Shown here: positions 15,842 to 23,834 of the stretch, piece after piece
How the letters are laid out: each line of letters opens with the position of its first letter
Numbering within the stretch: the first letter of the stretch is position 1
Source of the DNA: Kiritimatiellia bacterium
GTDB taxonomy: Bacteria > Verrucomicrobiota > Kiritimatiellia > UBA8416 > JADHWI01
DNA length: 34,947 nucleotides
NCBI GenBank assembly: GCA_030744755.1
Contig: JASLPY010000057.1
Span: 1 to 34,947 of the forward strand
Reading direction: 5' to 3'
Notes under the pieces: model-generated
Told to the model about the DNA's origin: nothing
The model's input: only the letters and a program-made list of their open reading frames with translations
Database searches by the model: none
Position numbers and translations under genes: made by a program

Positions 15842-17605
15842 TCAGGCGCATTCATCAACAGAAAACACCCCGCTAATCCCGGAAGCGCCCATTGGAGTTG
15901 TCCTTACCCTATTTGACTTATTTCGTAACTGCTCGGCGAATATCATAAAGACACTGGAGGTCCAGGTATAGGCCGTGTCGTAGTAGCCTTTGCCTGTGAT
16001 GGGGTCAAAGTTCTCGTAGAACCCGTTTTCGCGGCATGCTTCACACAAGCCTTTGACAATCTTGCCGGCCAACTCTTCTTCACCAATTTCCAGCAGGCCG
16101 CAGACAGCGATCATCGTGACGGGTGCCCAGAACGGACCACGCCAATAACCGCCTTCGATGTACTTGGGGCTGTCCACCTTTTCGGTAGCCAGGCCATAAG
16201 GCTGCAGGTGCTCGCGCAGGCGCGCTACCAGATGTTTACGGACCTGTTCAGGGAGCCGTTTGCCCAGTATGATCGGCATACAGATGATGAGGCTTTCACA
16301 GTCGACGATCTCGCCGGATGGACGCACAACACCAACGAAATGATCGTCTTTCCACAGATCAGTCAGCAAGGCGTCAAGCATGGCATCACGACGTCCCTGC
16401 CAGGATGCTACATCGCCCGGGCGCCCCAGCGCGTTGGCGAGGTCTACCAACGTCTCCATCTGCAGAATAAGGTAGGCCGCCAGATCAGGCGTGACCACCG
16501 GAACGCCATGATCGAAGAGTGATGTGTTGTCCCAGCCGCAGTCGAATCCGTGCTGGTAATAGGGCAGGCTATCTCCTGGCCAGGTTCGATGGTTGCTATA
16601 CCAGTCTGTCCATTTGGAGAGGAAGTCGTACGCTTCCTCCATACGCTCAGGTGTCATCATAGCGGGATTGGCATCCCACATCCTGCGCAGGCCCCACCCG
16701 TGGACGGGGGCGTTTGTAATGGTCGAGCCCATGCGGTTGCGATTGAAATTGCTGGCGGGTTTACCAAATTCATCCTGGTAATCGCAGAACATGACCAGTT
16801 GGTCCCAGGCCAGGTCCGGTTGATGCTGACAGTGAGCCATGGCGTTGAAGACGTTGTCCCAGTTATAGACGTTGCACATCCCGATCTTCGACATGAGCAT
16901 GGTCGGGCGTTTGACGTAACCTGCCGGATTAACCACAGCCGACCAGTTGACATACGCGGCCAGATCCCGGGTTGCTTCATATTCAGATGGGGCCGATGGC
17001 AGATTCTCAGTCCAGGCTGCGTATTCTTCCTCTACATTCTGGCGGCAGAGATCAAAGGCCTTTCGCTCCGGCCTGACCCAGGTCGTCAGAATGTCGTCAA
17101 TGGCTATCTCGAACGTGCCGGCCGCATCGGGATTCACAGTCGCGATCATATGCTCCGACTCATAGCAGAATCCTTTGCCCTGCCGCCAAGGGGCATCCAT
17201 GGAGATCTCACCATGCATTGGATCCAACACAATCTGGACACCATGCGGGTTCATATTGAAACACCAGGCGTCGCCAGGCAATGGATGGGTGTGGTGCCAG
17301 CGGCCCTTTGGCATTTCCAGACGCAGAGAGACATGAGATCCACGAACCCTCACAGCATCATCAGCGTCGATAATGATCTCAATCTCTCCGCCACCTTCAG
17401 GCTTCAGCACGAGTGATGTAGGGGAAGTGACCACATCGAAACCGACAACCTCACCCCCGTGGACAGGATCAATCTTGAACACCTGGGGTGCCTGTGCGGC
17501 GAGAACAAGCAGGTACAGCCCCTTCCCTGCCTTGCCCCATTCAATACCTACGATAGACCAATAGGAGCCGTATCGGCTGAACGGCACTTTATCTACATCA
17601 TACAT
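15842..17605 (-). CDS. Cytoplasmic GH63/MGH1-like (trehalase-fold) glycoside hydrolase
   Basis: A 587-aa protein without a signal peptide. The N-terminal 190 residues are a beta-rich domain; residues about 205-560 form an (alpha/alpha)6 barrel of the GH63/GH37/mannosylglycerate-hydrolase-like type. Landmarks are YNWDNVFNAMAH (247-258), GWDNTSLFD with D359 as likely general acid, EGGYWRGPFWAP (484-494), and FYENFDPITGKG with E531 as likely general base. It hydrolyses an alpha-glycosidic bond, probably on an oligosaccharide after uptake; the exact sugar is not predictable. Start: ATG 17605, with GGAAG about 12 nt upstream, which is a long spacing. The last roughly 14 residues (ASGISGVFSVDECA) and the stop are encoded by a dispersed repeat (15850-15890), suggesting the original C-terminus was replaced. 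No close neighbour suggests an operon. Confidence 0.8.
   Translation of the reverse strand: MYDVDKVPFSRYGSYWSIVGIEWGKAGKGLYLLVLAAQAPQVFKIDPVHGGEVVGFDVVTSPTSLVLKPEGGGEIEIIIDADDAVRVRGSHVSLRLEMPKGRWHHTHPLPGDAWCFNMNPHGVQIVLDPMHGEISMDAPWRQGKGFCYESEHMIATVNPDAAGTFEIAIDDILTTWVRPERKAFDLCRQNVEEEYAAWTENLPSAPSEYEATRDLAAYVNWSAVVNPAGYVKRPTMLMSKIGMCNVYNWDNVFNAMAHCQHQPDLAWDQLVMFCDYQDEFGKPASNFNRNRMGSTITNAPVHGWGLRRMWDANPAMMTPERMEEAYDFLSKWTDWYSNHRTWPGDSLPYYQHGFDCGWDNTSLFDHGVPVVTPDLAAYLILQMETLVDLANALGRPGDVASWQGRRDAMLDALLTDLWKDDHFVGVVRPSGEIVDCESLIICMPIILGKRLPEQVRKHLVARLREHLQPYGLATEKVDSPKYIEGGYWRGPFWAPVTMIAVCGLLEIGEEELAGKIVKGLCEACRENGFYENFDPITGKGYYDTAYTWTSSVFMIFAEQLRNKSNRVRTTPMGASGISGVFSVDECA
15850..15890. repeat. 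Dispersed 41-bp repeat, copy 1
   Basis: Begins ATTCATCAACAGAAAAC and ends CGCTAATCCCGGAAGCGCCC. It matches 17923-17963 at 37 of 41 positions. It lies within the 3' end of the GH63-like gene and encodes that protein's last residues on the minus strand. On plus, one frame reads TENTPLIPEAP. Confidence 0.85.
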
Positions 17606-17626
17606 GGTGTCTGTCTTCCTTCTGGT

Positions 17627-17653
17627 GCTTCCGGGATTTGCGGGTGTTCTTCA
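17627..17653 (-). repeat. Dispersed repeat, copy 3 (inverted, partial)
   Basis: On the minus strand this reads AACACCCGCAAATCCCGGAA and related flanks, matching about 25 bases of copies 1 and 2. It lies just upstream of the GH63-like start codon, so the gene is framed by copies in opposite orientation. One minus frame reads NEEHPQIPEAP. Confidence 0.65.
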
Positions 17654-17710
17654 TTAGTCATCCGCATGATTTCCCCACTCGCTGCCCGTCTCACAGGGCG
17701 ATTCAACGAT

Positions 17711-17892
17711 GATCGGAACAGGGATCGGGACAAGGATTGTTCGACAACGATCGGGACGAGGATCGAGACAAGGATGGTCGCCTATCCCATCGTCGCCCCG
17801 ATCCTTGTCGCTCGTCATCATCGTCCCGATCTTTGTCCCTATCGTCGTCGTTCTTCATCTTCGTCTAGATCATTGTCCCGATCGTCGTCGGC
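17711..17892. repeat. Low-complexity 12-mer array in two inverted arms
   Basis: The left arm (17711-17775) repeats a GATCGGGACAAG-type 12-mer about five times on plus. The right arm (17788-17892) repeats the same 12-mer, with degenerate copies, on minus. Together they form an imperfect inverted repeat around a 12-bp centre. Because the unit is 12 bp, one plus frame of the left arm encodes a charged run (DDRNRDRDKD), but I see no start, ribosome site or family, so I treat it as non-coding. Confidence 0.85.
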
Positions 17893-17922
17893 GTCTGTCA
17901 CATCTCGCCGCATCATCTCTCG

Positions 17923-17963
17923 ATTCATCAATAGAAGATCCCCCGCTAATCCCGGAAGCGCCC
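17923..17963. repeat. Dispersed 41-bp repeat, copy 2
   Basis: Same orientation as 15850-15890, four mismatches in 41. It abuts the right arm of the 12-mer array. One plus frame reads EDPPLIPEAP. Confidence 0.85.
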
Positions 17964-18222
17964 TGTTCGCTTGAAGGCGGCTCGCCCATGTCCTACTCCA
18001 AATCCGAACTCTTCAGGCCTTCCAGGACGAAATCGATCTGACCACATTCCAGGGCCTTGATCTTTTCATTCATCGCGTGCGGATACTCGCTGCCGGCTTA
18101 AGAGAGGAGAGTTCTCTATGCTTCGCACAGTCTGAATTCTACTTCCGGCAATTGAAGAACCCGGCGTTGTGGATGCCAGCACCCTTTTCCATGTCTTATC
18201 GCCAATAGCCACAAATACCCTC
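17964..18222 (+). other. Non-coding or degraded stretch with a broken plus-strand reading frame
   Basis: An ATG at about 17989 opens MSYSKSELF and then stops early. A different frame from about 18014 runs 64 codons with plausible helical sequence (FQDEIDLTTFQGLDLFIHRV) to a stop near 18214. A one- or two-base shift would join them. I do not recognise the protein, and it could be chance. Confidence 0.3.
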
Positions 18223-20055
18223 TTACTTTAAATGTTCCTTGATACTAACGGTCTCGACCTCTTCTTTTGACGCCTTGATAAACTCGATGGTCTCACGCAT
18301 TGCATCGATCATCTTCTGGTTGGGGCGCTTTGCAGACTCTAACTCCTTCAGGTACTCATTAAGCTGCGGCAGGATTGATCGGGCAGTGCCTTTGTACTGT
18401 TTGAGCAACTCCATGATGCTCTTCAGGGTCTTCTCCCCGCCATGCCCCTTTCGGACTTTGAGATACTCCATGAGCAATTCCGGGCCCTCTGCTATTCGAT
18501 TGTCGGCTAAAACGCCTGCGACACCAATGCGAATGCCTGTGGCAAACATGATTCCTGAGGGGGCGACCTCTTTAAGGGCATAGATGAGTTCGGGCCATAT
18601 CTGCGCACACTGATTCTCCGTGAGCTGCGTGATCGGCCCCGTCAGCATGGAGCGGGATACGCCATTCGGGCAGTACAACAGCTTCTTGAGAGCTGGAATC
18701 AACAGGTCAGCATCAATGCCCTCGACCGACTCTGCGAGCAGGCCTTTCTCTTCTAGGTAGGGGGAGTTCTGAAACAGGGCCACACAGAGCACATCGGACA
18801 TGACCCGCTGCGGATCTCCGGGATTGTCTTTGGCGGCCAATGTGAGCAGTGGCCGTGCTGCACGCTTGTTATTGATAAAGCCAAGAGCGAGCGCTGCATT
18901 GAGTTGCAGAATGAGGTCGTCAGAAGAGAGCTGGGTGATGAGTCCATTGATCGCCTTGTCGTCTCGCGACTTGGCGGCGCGAAGTGCCACACAGGCGCCG
19001 TACTTAGCGTAGCGACTTTCTCCATCAAACAAGCCGACTATCCTGTCAACGGGCACGGGCTGCTTCTTCGCAAGCGACTTGCCGGCAAAGGTTCGCACCA
19101 CCGGCGACCAACTGCCGAGCAGTTTCAGCAGGTCGTCGTCGCTGTAGTTGTCGTATCGCTCGGTCCTCTTAGATTGCGGCAGCGGAATGCGCCCCGCATC
19201 AATGACGTCGGCAACCTCAGCTGAAGGCAGGGACGTCTCGAGAAGCTGCTTGCCGGTGATGTGCAGGACCTTGCGGGGCAGACAGTACATAAGGATACGC
19301 TGACCTGTCGTGTCCCAGTGCGCGTACTGGTGTTCTGCGTTTCTTTTCTGCTGTCCCTTTTTCGGGCCGTCAGTGTAAACGTCACAACCAAAGCCGGGCT
19401 TGCCCTGGTACTGGAAGCCGCCGTCCCAGCGTCGTTCGAGGTCATGCAGCCAGGCCAACTCATGCAAGAAGGCACTGCAGCCTTGCTGCCCGCCGCGTGC
19501 TGCGCCCGGCGCCGCCCATATCGAAGCAAACCAGACGCCGGTATGCCCTTCTTTGCGTACGGCATGGGAGGCAACGGTCATGCGGCTGTAGTAATCGGTG
19601 CCGCGCTTATCGCCGAACAGGGCGAAACCCACGGCGGCTGAAGAGTTCAGTCCGTTGTTGTCGTGGCCCTTGCTGTGGAATACGAGATCGTCGCCATAGC
19701 CGATGGTCTTTAGGTCAACATACTTGTCGAGGTACCTGTGTCCACGGCTGATGGCGTCATCGATCTCCTGGTTTTTGACGCCACATCGTTTGGCCAGCAT
19801 CAGTGATATCCAGCAGACATTCCCGGCTTGGTTTACCGCACCATAACCACCGAGCGCGTGATGCTTGCGACCACGGTTCATCGGTTGATCTGGCCACGCG
19901 AACCCATGACCCCAGCTACCGACACCGGACTGTCCTTCGGCAATCGCCGTCGCGTAGGCCTCGATGGCCGGCAGGACTCGTTCATCCTCTGTCAGAAGGT
20001 GATACTCGCTCAGAAGCAGGCACATATAGCCATACCCCATGAGTGAAAATGCCAC
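18223..20055 (-). CDS. C-terminal part of frameshifted PDZ/DUF6288-type protein (DUF6288 plus HEAT-like repeats)
   Basis: The 610-codon frame carries the second part of a protein that starts at 21128. Residues about 5-270 match the alpha/alpha-toroid DUF6288-type region common in PVC bacteria (AEGQSGVGSWGHGFAWP, LGGYGAVNQAGNVCW, RRWDGGFQYQGKPGFG). Residues about 300-450 are HEAT-like helical pairs (SPVVRTFAGKSLAKK, YGACVALRAAKSRDDKA, LNAALALGF). The tail is helical and charged. The GTG at 20055 has no ribosome site and its first residues are shifted; real similarity begins at YGYMCLLLSEY, just after the CCCC run at 20035-20038. Restoring one G on the minus strand would join HSWG to YGYM. The function of the family is unknown. 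Confidence 0.75.
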   Translation of the reverse strand: MAFSLMGYGYMCLLLSEYHLLTEDERVLPAIEAYATAIAEGQSGVGSWGHGFAWPDQPMNRGRKHHALGGYGAVNQAGNVCWISLMLAKRCGVKNQEIDDAISRGHRYLDKYVDLKTIGYGDDLVFHSKGHDNNGLNSSAAVGFALFGDKRGTDYYSRMTVASHAVRKEGHTGVWFASIWAAPGAARGGQQGCSAFLHELAWLHDLERRWDGGFQYQGKPGFGCDVYTDGPKKGQQKRNAEHQYAHWDTTGQRILMYCLPRKVLHITGKQLLETSLPSAEVADVIDAGRIPLPQSKRTERYDNYSDDDLLKLLGSWSPVVRTFAGKSLAKKQPVPVDRIVGLFDGESRYAKYGACVALRAAKSRDDKAINGLITQLSSDDLILQLNAALALGFINNKRAARPLLTLAAKDNPGDPQRVMSDVLCVALFQNSPYLEEKGLLAESVEGIDADLLIPALKKLLYCPNGVSRSMLTGPITQLTENQCAQIWPELIYALKEVAPSGIMFATGIRIGVAGVLADNRIAEGPELLMEYLKVRKGHGGEKTLKSIMELLKQYKGTARSILPQLNEYLKELESAKRPNQKMIDAMRETIEFIKASKEEVETVSIKEHLK

Positions 20056-21128
20056 CTGGGCAGGTCCATGCGATCTGAAAGCTTCGGTGTAATGGCCTTC
20101 AGCAACTGGTCAATATGCTCTTTGACAACTGGCATATAGTTCTTGTTGCCCGTTGCCATCAGGGCCAATGAGCGAACAATTGCAGGACCCCCTGTTATGC
20201 CATCGTTTCGAATTCCGTTCTTCACAAGATAGGCACAGGCACGGTCAAGAATCTTCTGGCTCTTCTCACAATCCCACGGCGTGGTCTTGCTGTAGGAGCC
20301 CAGAACATCGAGCTGTATGGTAACGGTTTCCGCCTTGCCTGCCCCGAGTTTAGTCGAGGGGCCGGCTCTCCAGCGCAGGAGCCTGAGTCTGCCGCCTGCT
20401 TCACGCGTCTCTGCCTGGGTCAGGGCTTTGCCAAAGGCTTTGCGGGCATCGGATGAGAAAGGCTTGTTGTCTATGCCCAATATCACATCCCCCTCCTGCA
20501 GAACACCATCAGCCGGTGAGCCCTCATGCACCTTGGTGATATAGATCTGACGGGCGTGATAGAAGTCAGCAAATTTGGCGTGCAGCCAGCCGCGAGCGCC
20601 GGTTGCGCCAAGGTTCCAGTCAACGCCCTCTTTAAGGGTTGGTTTGTAGCCCTTCAAAAAACCCAGCTCAACCTCTTCAGGGGTCAAGGTGACATTGCGG
20701 GGCGCATCCCACCCCTTGCGCCACATAATCACCTCAAGAGGCTTCTCGTCTTCTCTGGCTTTCCCGGCTGCTGTGCGCCATGCAAACACAGCCAGTTTCT
20801 CAAACATCTTACCGTTGACGCCCAGAATAACATCGCCAGTTACGCACTGATCCCCCAAGCGTGAATCCTTATTGTGCGCTGAAATAAGAATCTGCTTTGC
20901 CAGGTCGGACTTGCCGTTCTTATCCTTGTACATCCAGCCGCGCAGATCATGGTAGTGCAAGGTCCAGGTTACGTCGGCGCCGCCACTATTATCGAGCTTT
21001 GAGATGTCCGGACCCTCGCCTTTTAATAAGTCAGGAACTTCCTGGGCGTGGGCTATATTGGATGCGAATAGAACAATGGCCGCCAGAATGGCCACATTGC
21101 TTAGTCCTACTAAGGACTTCTTTCTCAT
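20010..21128 (-). CDS. N-terminal part of the same protein: signal peptide and two PDZ domains
   Basis: A 372-codon frame with a signal peptide (about residues 1-28, AHA cleavage). Two PDZ-type domains follow: about 75-160 (GDVILGVNGKMFEK) and about 190-275 (ITKVHEGSPADGVLQEGDVI, LGIDNKPF). The DUF6288-type region begins at about 300 (AYLVKNGIRNDGITGGPA). The frame ends ten codons after the homology breaks (WGMAICACF). PDZ domains in exported proteins bind protein C-termini or peptides; here they may tether a partner at the cell surface. Start: ATG 21128 with AGGAG 6 nt upstream. It lies 16 bp after the sulfatase gene and is the last unit of the long sulfatase/esterase operon. Confidence 0.82.
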   Translation of the reverse strand: MRKKSLVGLSNVAILAAIVLFASNIAHAQEVPDLLKGEGPDISKLDNSGGADVTWTLHYHDLRGWMYKDKNGKSDLAKQILISAHNKDSRLGDQCVTGDVILGVNGKMFEKLAVFAWRTAAGKAREDEKPLEVIMWRKGWDAPRNVTLTPEEVELGFLKGYKPTLKEGVDWNLGATGARGWLHAKFADFYHARQIYITKVHEGSPADGVLQEGDVILGIDNKPFSSDARKAFGKALTQAETREAGGRLRLLRWRAGPSTKLGAGKAETVTIQLDVLGSYSKTTPWDCEKSQKILDRACAYLVKNGIRNDGITGGPAIVRSLALMATGNKNYMPVVKEHIDQLLKAITPKLSDRMDLPRWHFHSWGMAICACF

Positions 21129-21144
21129 GTTTTCTCCTATTTGA

Positions 21145-22626
21145 CTATTGGACCTTCCCTTTGCGCCGAGGCGGTACGTAAGTAACGCCGGACGGCTCGT
21201 GATGATCCGGAATCCCTTTGCGCATCCTTTCTTTTACATGAGCATATTCAGGATTATCCGCGAGATTGTGCCATTCCCATTTATCCTTCCTTCGGTCGTA
21301 CAACTCTTCTGTTCCGTCAGCGTATACGATGTACCGGTACCGCTCGGAACGAACGCCGTAGTTCTTATAACCGAAAGTAGTCACGGTTGTCTTATCCCAT
21401 TTGGCATCAGGATCCTTCATCAATACAGAGAGATCGTTCCCTTCCAGCTGTCCTTCAGGCGGTTTGCAGCCAGTCAAGGAGGCAAGCGTCGGATAAATGT
21501 CCAACAGGTTCACCGGCCTTGCGCTGGTCGCCCCCGGCTGGGTCACGCCCGGCGCCACCCATATCATGTTTACCCTCGTAGCCCTTTCCCAGAGGGAATA
21601 TTTCCCCCAACGCTCTTTCTCGCCGAGCTGAAAGCCATGGTCGCTCCACAATACAATAATGGTATTATCGGCGTACTTTGATTTCTCCAGCGCCCTGACG
21701 ATCTGGCCGACCAGGTCGTCCGCCATAGCACTGCATGCCAGGTAAGCCTGAATCGCATGCTTCCACTGCCCTCCCCCTCTAATCTTCTTAAGCCATGGAT
21801 TATGCGCCATCTTTGAATGGGCCCTGGGCACATCATCCAAATCATTTTCTCTATAACCTTCCGGTAGCTTTATTTCATCCAGAGGAAACTCATCAAAATA
21901 CTTTTGGAGCGTATAATTGGGTAAATGCGGTTCAAAAATACCGGCGCCTAAGAAGAAGGGTTCTTTCAGCTCACCCCCAAGCAGTTTCTCTTCTGCCCAC
22001 TTCGCGGTTTTCCCATCGCAGGTATCCTCGATGGTAATGTCCGGATGGTAAGGGCCCCAGTCGTTGGGTCTGCCCATACCTTTTATACCGCTCAAGGGCA
22101 ATGGCCTGGAAAACTTGAATTCCCAGGGAGGGAGATCCTGCTCCTTGCTCGGGTAATATTCATCAAAACCCCGCCCTTTTACTTCCTTATTAAAATGATA
22201 GCCGTGAAACAGTTTTCCAGCACCGCAGACATAGTAGCCATTCTGCTGAAAAAACTCGGGCAGTAGAACCGAGTTATTCAGTATCGGGTTATGTATAAGC
22301 GAACTCTTGTTGATATAATTGCCCGAAGTCGAAGGCCTGATCCCACTCATAATGGCGGACCTTGAAGGACCGCAAGCCGGAGCCGCGCAATGCGCATTCA
22401 GGAATACCATCCCTTTGGAAGCCAGCTTATCCATGTGAGGCGTCCGGGCCTGAGGATTGTCCTTCAATGTGCCGGTCCAGTCATTCAGATCATCAATAGC
22501 GATAAACAGTATATTCGGCTTCCCTTCCTGCCGGACAGAGTCCTTTCCTTCGCTAGTCTTGCCTGCCACGCACAACAGAGAAACCGCCAGAAATAGTATC
22601 GTTGTTTGCTTCTTTGTTTTCACCAT
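21145..22626 (-). CDS. Secreted Cys-type sulfatase, iduronate-2-sulfatase-like (S1)
   Basis: A 493-aa exported sulfatase. Signal peptide about residues 1-22; metal-binding D45/D46 in FIAIDDLNDW; formylglycine site C85 in ACGPSR (CxPSR) followed by SAIMSG. Later motifs LWSDHGFQLGEKERWGKYSLWE and RATRVNMIW are characteristic of iduronate-2-sulfatase-like family S1 members. It removes sulfate esters from sugars after conversion of C85 to formylglycine by FGE or anSME, neither of which is visible as an active enzyme here. Start: ATG 22626, sharing one base with the stop of the upstream esterase gene (TAATG), which implies translational coupling. The downstream PDZ gene follows after 16 bp. Confidence 0.92.
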   Translation of the reverse strand: MVKTKKQTTILFLAVSLLCVAGKTSEGKDSVRQEGKPNILFIAIDDLNDWTGTLKDNPQARTPHMDKLASKGMVFLNAHCAAPACGPSRSAIMSGIRPSTSGNYINKSSLIHNPILNNSVLLPEFFQQNGYYVCGAGKLFHGYHFNKEVKGRGFDEYYPSKEQDLPPWEFKFSRPLPLSGIKGMGRPNDWGPYHPDITIEDTCDGKTAKWAEEKLLGGELKEPFFLGAGIFEPHLPNYTLQKYFDEFPLDEIKLPEGYRENDLDDVPRAHSKMAHNPWLKKIRGGGQWKHAIQAYLACSAMADDLVGQIVRALEKSKYADNTIIVLWSDHGFQLGEKERWGKYSLWERATRVNMIWVAPGVTQPGATSARPVNLLDIYPTLASLTGCKPPEGQLEGNDLSVLMKDPDAKWDKTTVTTFGYKNYGVRSERYRYIVYADGTEELYDRRKDKWEWHNLADNPEYAHVKERMRKGIPDHHEPSGVTYVPPRRKGKVQ

Positions 22627-23774
22627 TACTTCGCGCTTCTCAATGCCGGGTCATAGAATTCCTCAACTGCATCAGCGGCCATCTTCCCCAGCGTGATCTG
22701 CCCCTCGGCGTTGAAGTGGATTCCGTCTGGCATCGTCGGCAGCTTCCCGTGATGCACAGTGACGGTATCAGGAATCTCTCTGCCGGCTCTGTTGTGGGCC
22801 TTCAATACGGCCCCGATATATTTACGTTTGGGCTGTGCGGTCTTTGCTTTCTCGTCAAGATCCTCGTCGTTCAGGTAGGTAAGGACAAAGACGGGCATGC
22901 CAGGGACATCCAGGTCTCTACGCAGATCGGAGACAAGCTGCTTGAACGTGTCGTAGTACTCGTCCGCGAGATCCTTCTTCGTGCCGTCCGCCCCTCCCTG
23001 TTTCCAGACGAAGCCGGAAAACACGGGCTTCGAAACCTTATTCGCTTCTGTCACCGCATTCATCAGGTCTTTGTACAACGGCCCCTTCCTGCCATCGAAC
23101 GTGCGGTCAGCCCGTTCTTTCGTCCAGTTCTTCTCGAACCCGCGTATCCCGGTTCCGCCGACCGCGACCTTGATGATGCCGATGGTGTCTTTCGGCCAGA
23201 ATTCGGCCAGCTGATGCGCCATGCCGACGCCCGGCCCGAATCTGCTGCGCGGCACGAAATACTCCCAGCGTCCGTTCGCCCAGATTCTGATGCGGTCGTG
23301 CTTCTCGTTGTAGGGTGATTTCAGTCTGGCCGCACGCGCGGCACCGGACATGTTGGATTGCCCCATCAGCACGAACACGCGAAATGTCCCGCCCTCGGGA
23401 ATCGCCGCCTCGCCGCCGCCCATGCTGTTGGCCTGTTGCAGCCCCGTCGTACTCCACTTGTCAGTGTCCTTCGCGGGGCCGTCGCCGTCCGCGTCTGGCT
23501 TCGGGCCTTGACCCTTGTTCACGGCTTTGACGAGAGCCGCTCTTTCGGTCTTGTCCAGCTGACCGTCGCCGTTGGCGTCATAGGCCTTCCGAATCACGGC
23601 CCGCTCGTCCTCATCCAGTTTGCCGTTGCCGTTGGCATCGTACTTCTTCAGAACCGCTTTCCAGACTTTCCCGCGTTTCGGGTTGTCTTCAGCAGCGAAA
23701 AGAATGGTTGCGGAGAGGGTCACAGTTAGAACGAACGTTACGTATCTCATGACTGGCTCACTTCTCGTCTTCAT
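22626..23774 (-). CDS. Secreted SASA-type carbohydrate acetylesterase with N-terminal EF-hand pair
   Basis: A 382-aa exported protein: signal peptide (about 1-28), two canonical 12-residue EF-hand loops (DANGNGKLDEDE, 46-57; DANGDGQLDKTE, 66-77), then a sialate-O-acetylesterase-like SGNH domain (about 130-370). The nucleophile is S140 in MGQSNMSG; the catalytic pair is D350/H353 in PDGIHFNAEGQ. It most likely removes acetyl groups from a polysaccharide; the EF-hands could bind calcium for stability or cell-surface anchoring. Start: ATG 23774 with AAGGAAGAAGG upstream; ATG 23750 is an alternative with a shorter n-region but a poorer ribosome site. It overlaps the downstream sulfatase by one base. 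Confidence 0.88.
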   Translation of the reverse strand: MKTRSEPVMRYVTFVLTVTLSATILFAAEDNPKRGKVWKAVLKKYDANGNGKLDEDERAVIRKAYDANGDGQLDKTERAALVKAVNKGQGPKPDADGDGPAKDTDKWSTTGLQQANSMGGGEAAIPEGGTFRVFVLMGQSNMSGAARAARLKSPYNEKHDRIRIWANGRWEYFVPRSRFGPGVGMAHQLAEFWPKDTIGIIKVAVGGTGIRGFEKNWTKERADRTFDGRKGPLYKDLMNAVTEANKVSKPVFSGFVWKQGGADGTKKDLADEYYDTFKQLVSDLRRDLDVPGMPVFVLTYLNDEDLDEKAKTAQPKRKYIGAVLKAHNRAGREIPDTVTVHHGKLPTMPDGIHFNAEGQITLGKMAADAVEEFYDPALRSAK

Positions 23775-23834
23775 GCCTTCTTCCTTAACAGTATGACAGT
23801 GATTCTTGTGATGACTTTCATAGTAAGCTCCTTG

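Noticed and set aside
17606..17680. Minus-strand upstream frame reading MTNEEHPQIPEAPEG and overlapping the GH63-like start
   Set aside because: It is produced by the inverted repeat copy and lacks a ribosome site; mentioned only as repeat coding potential.
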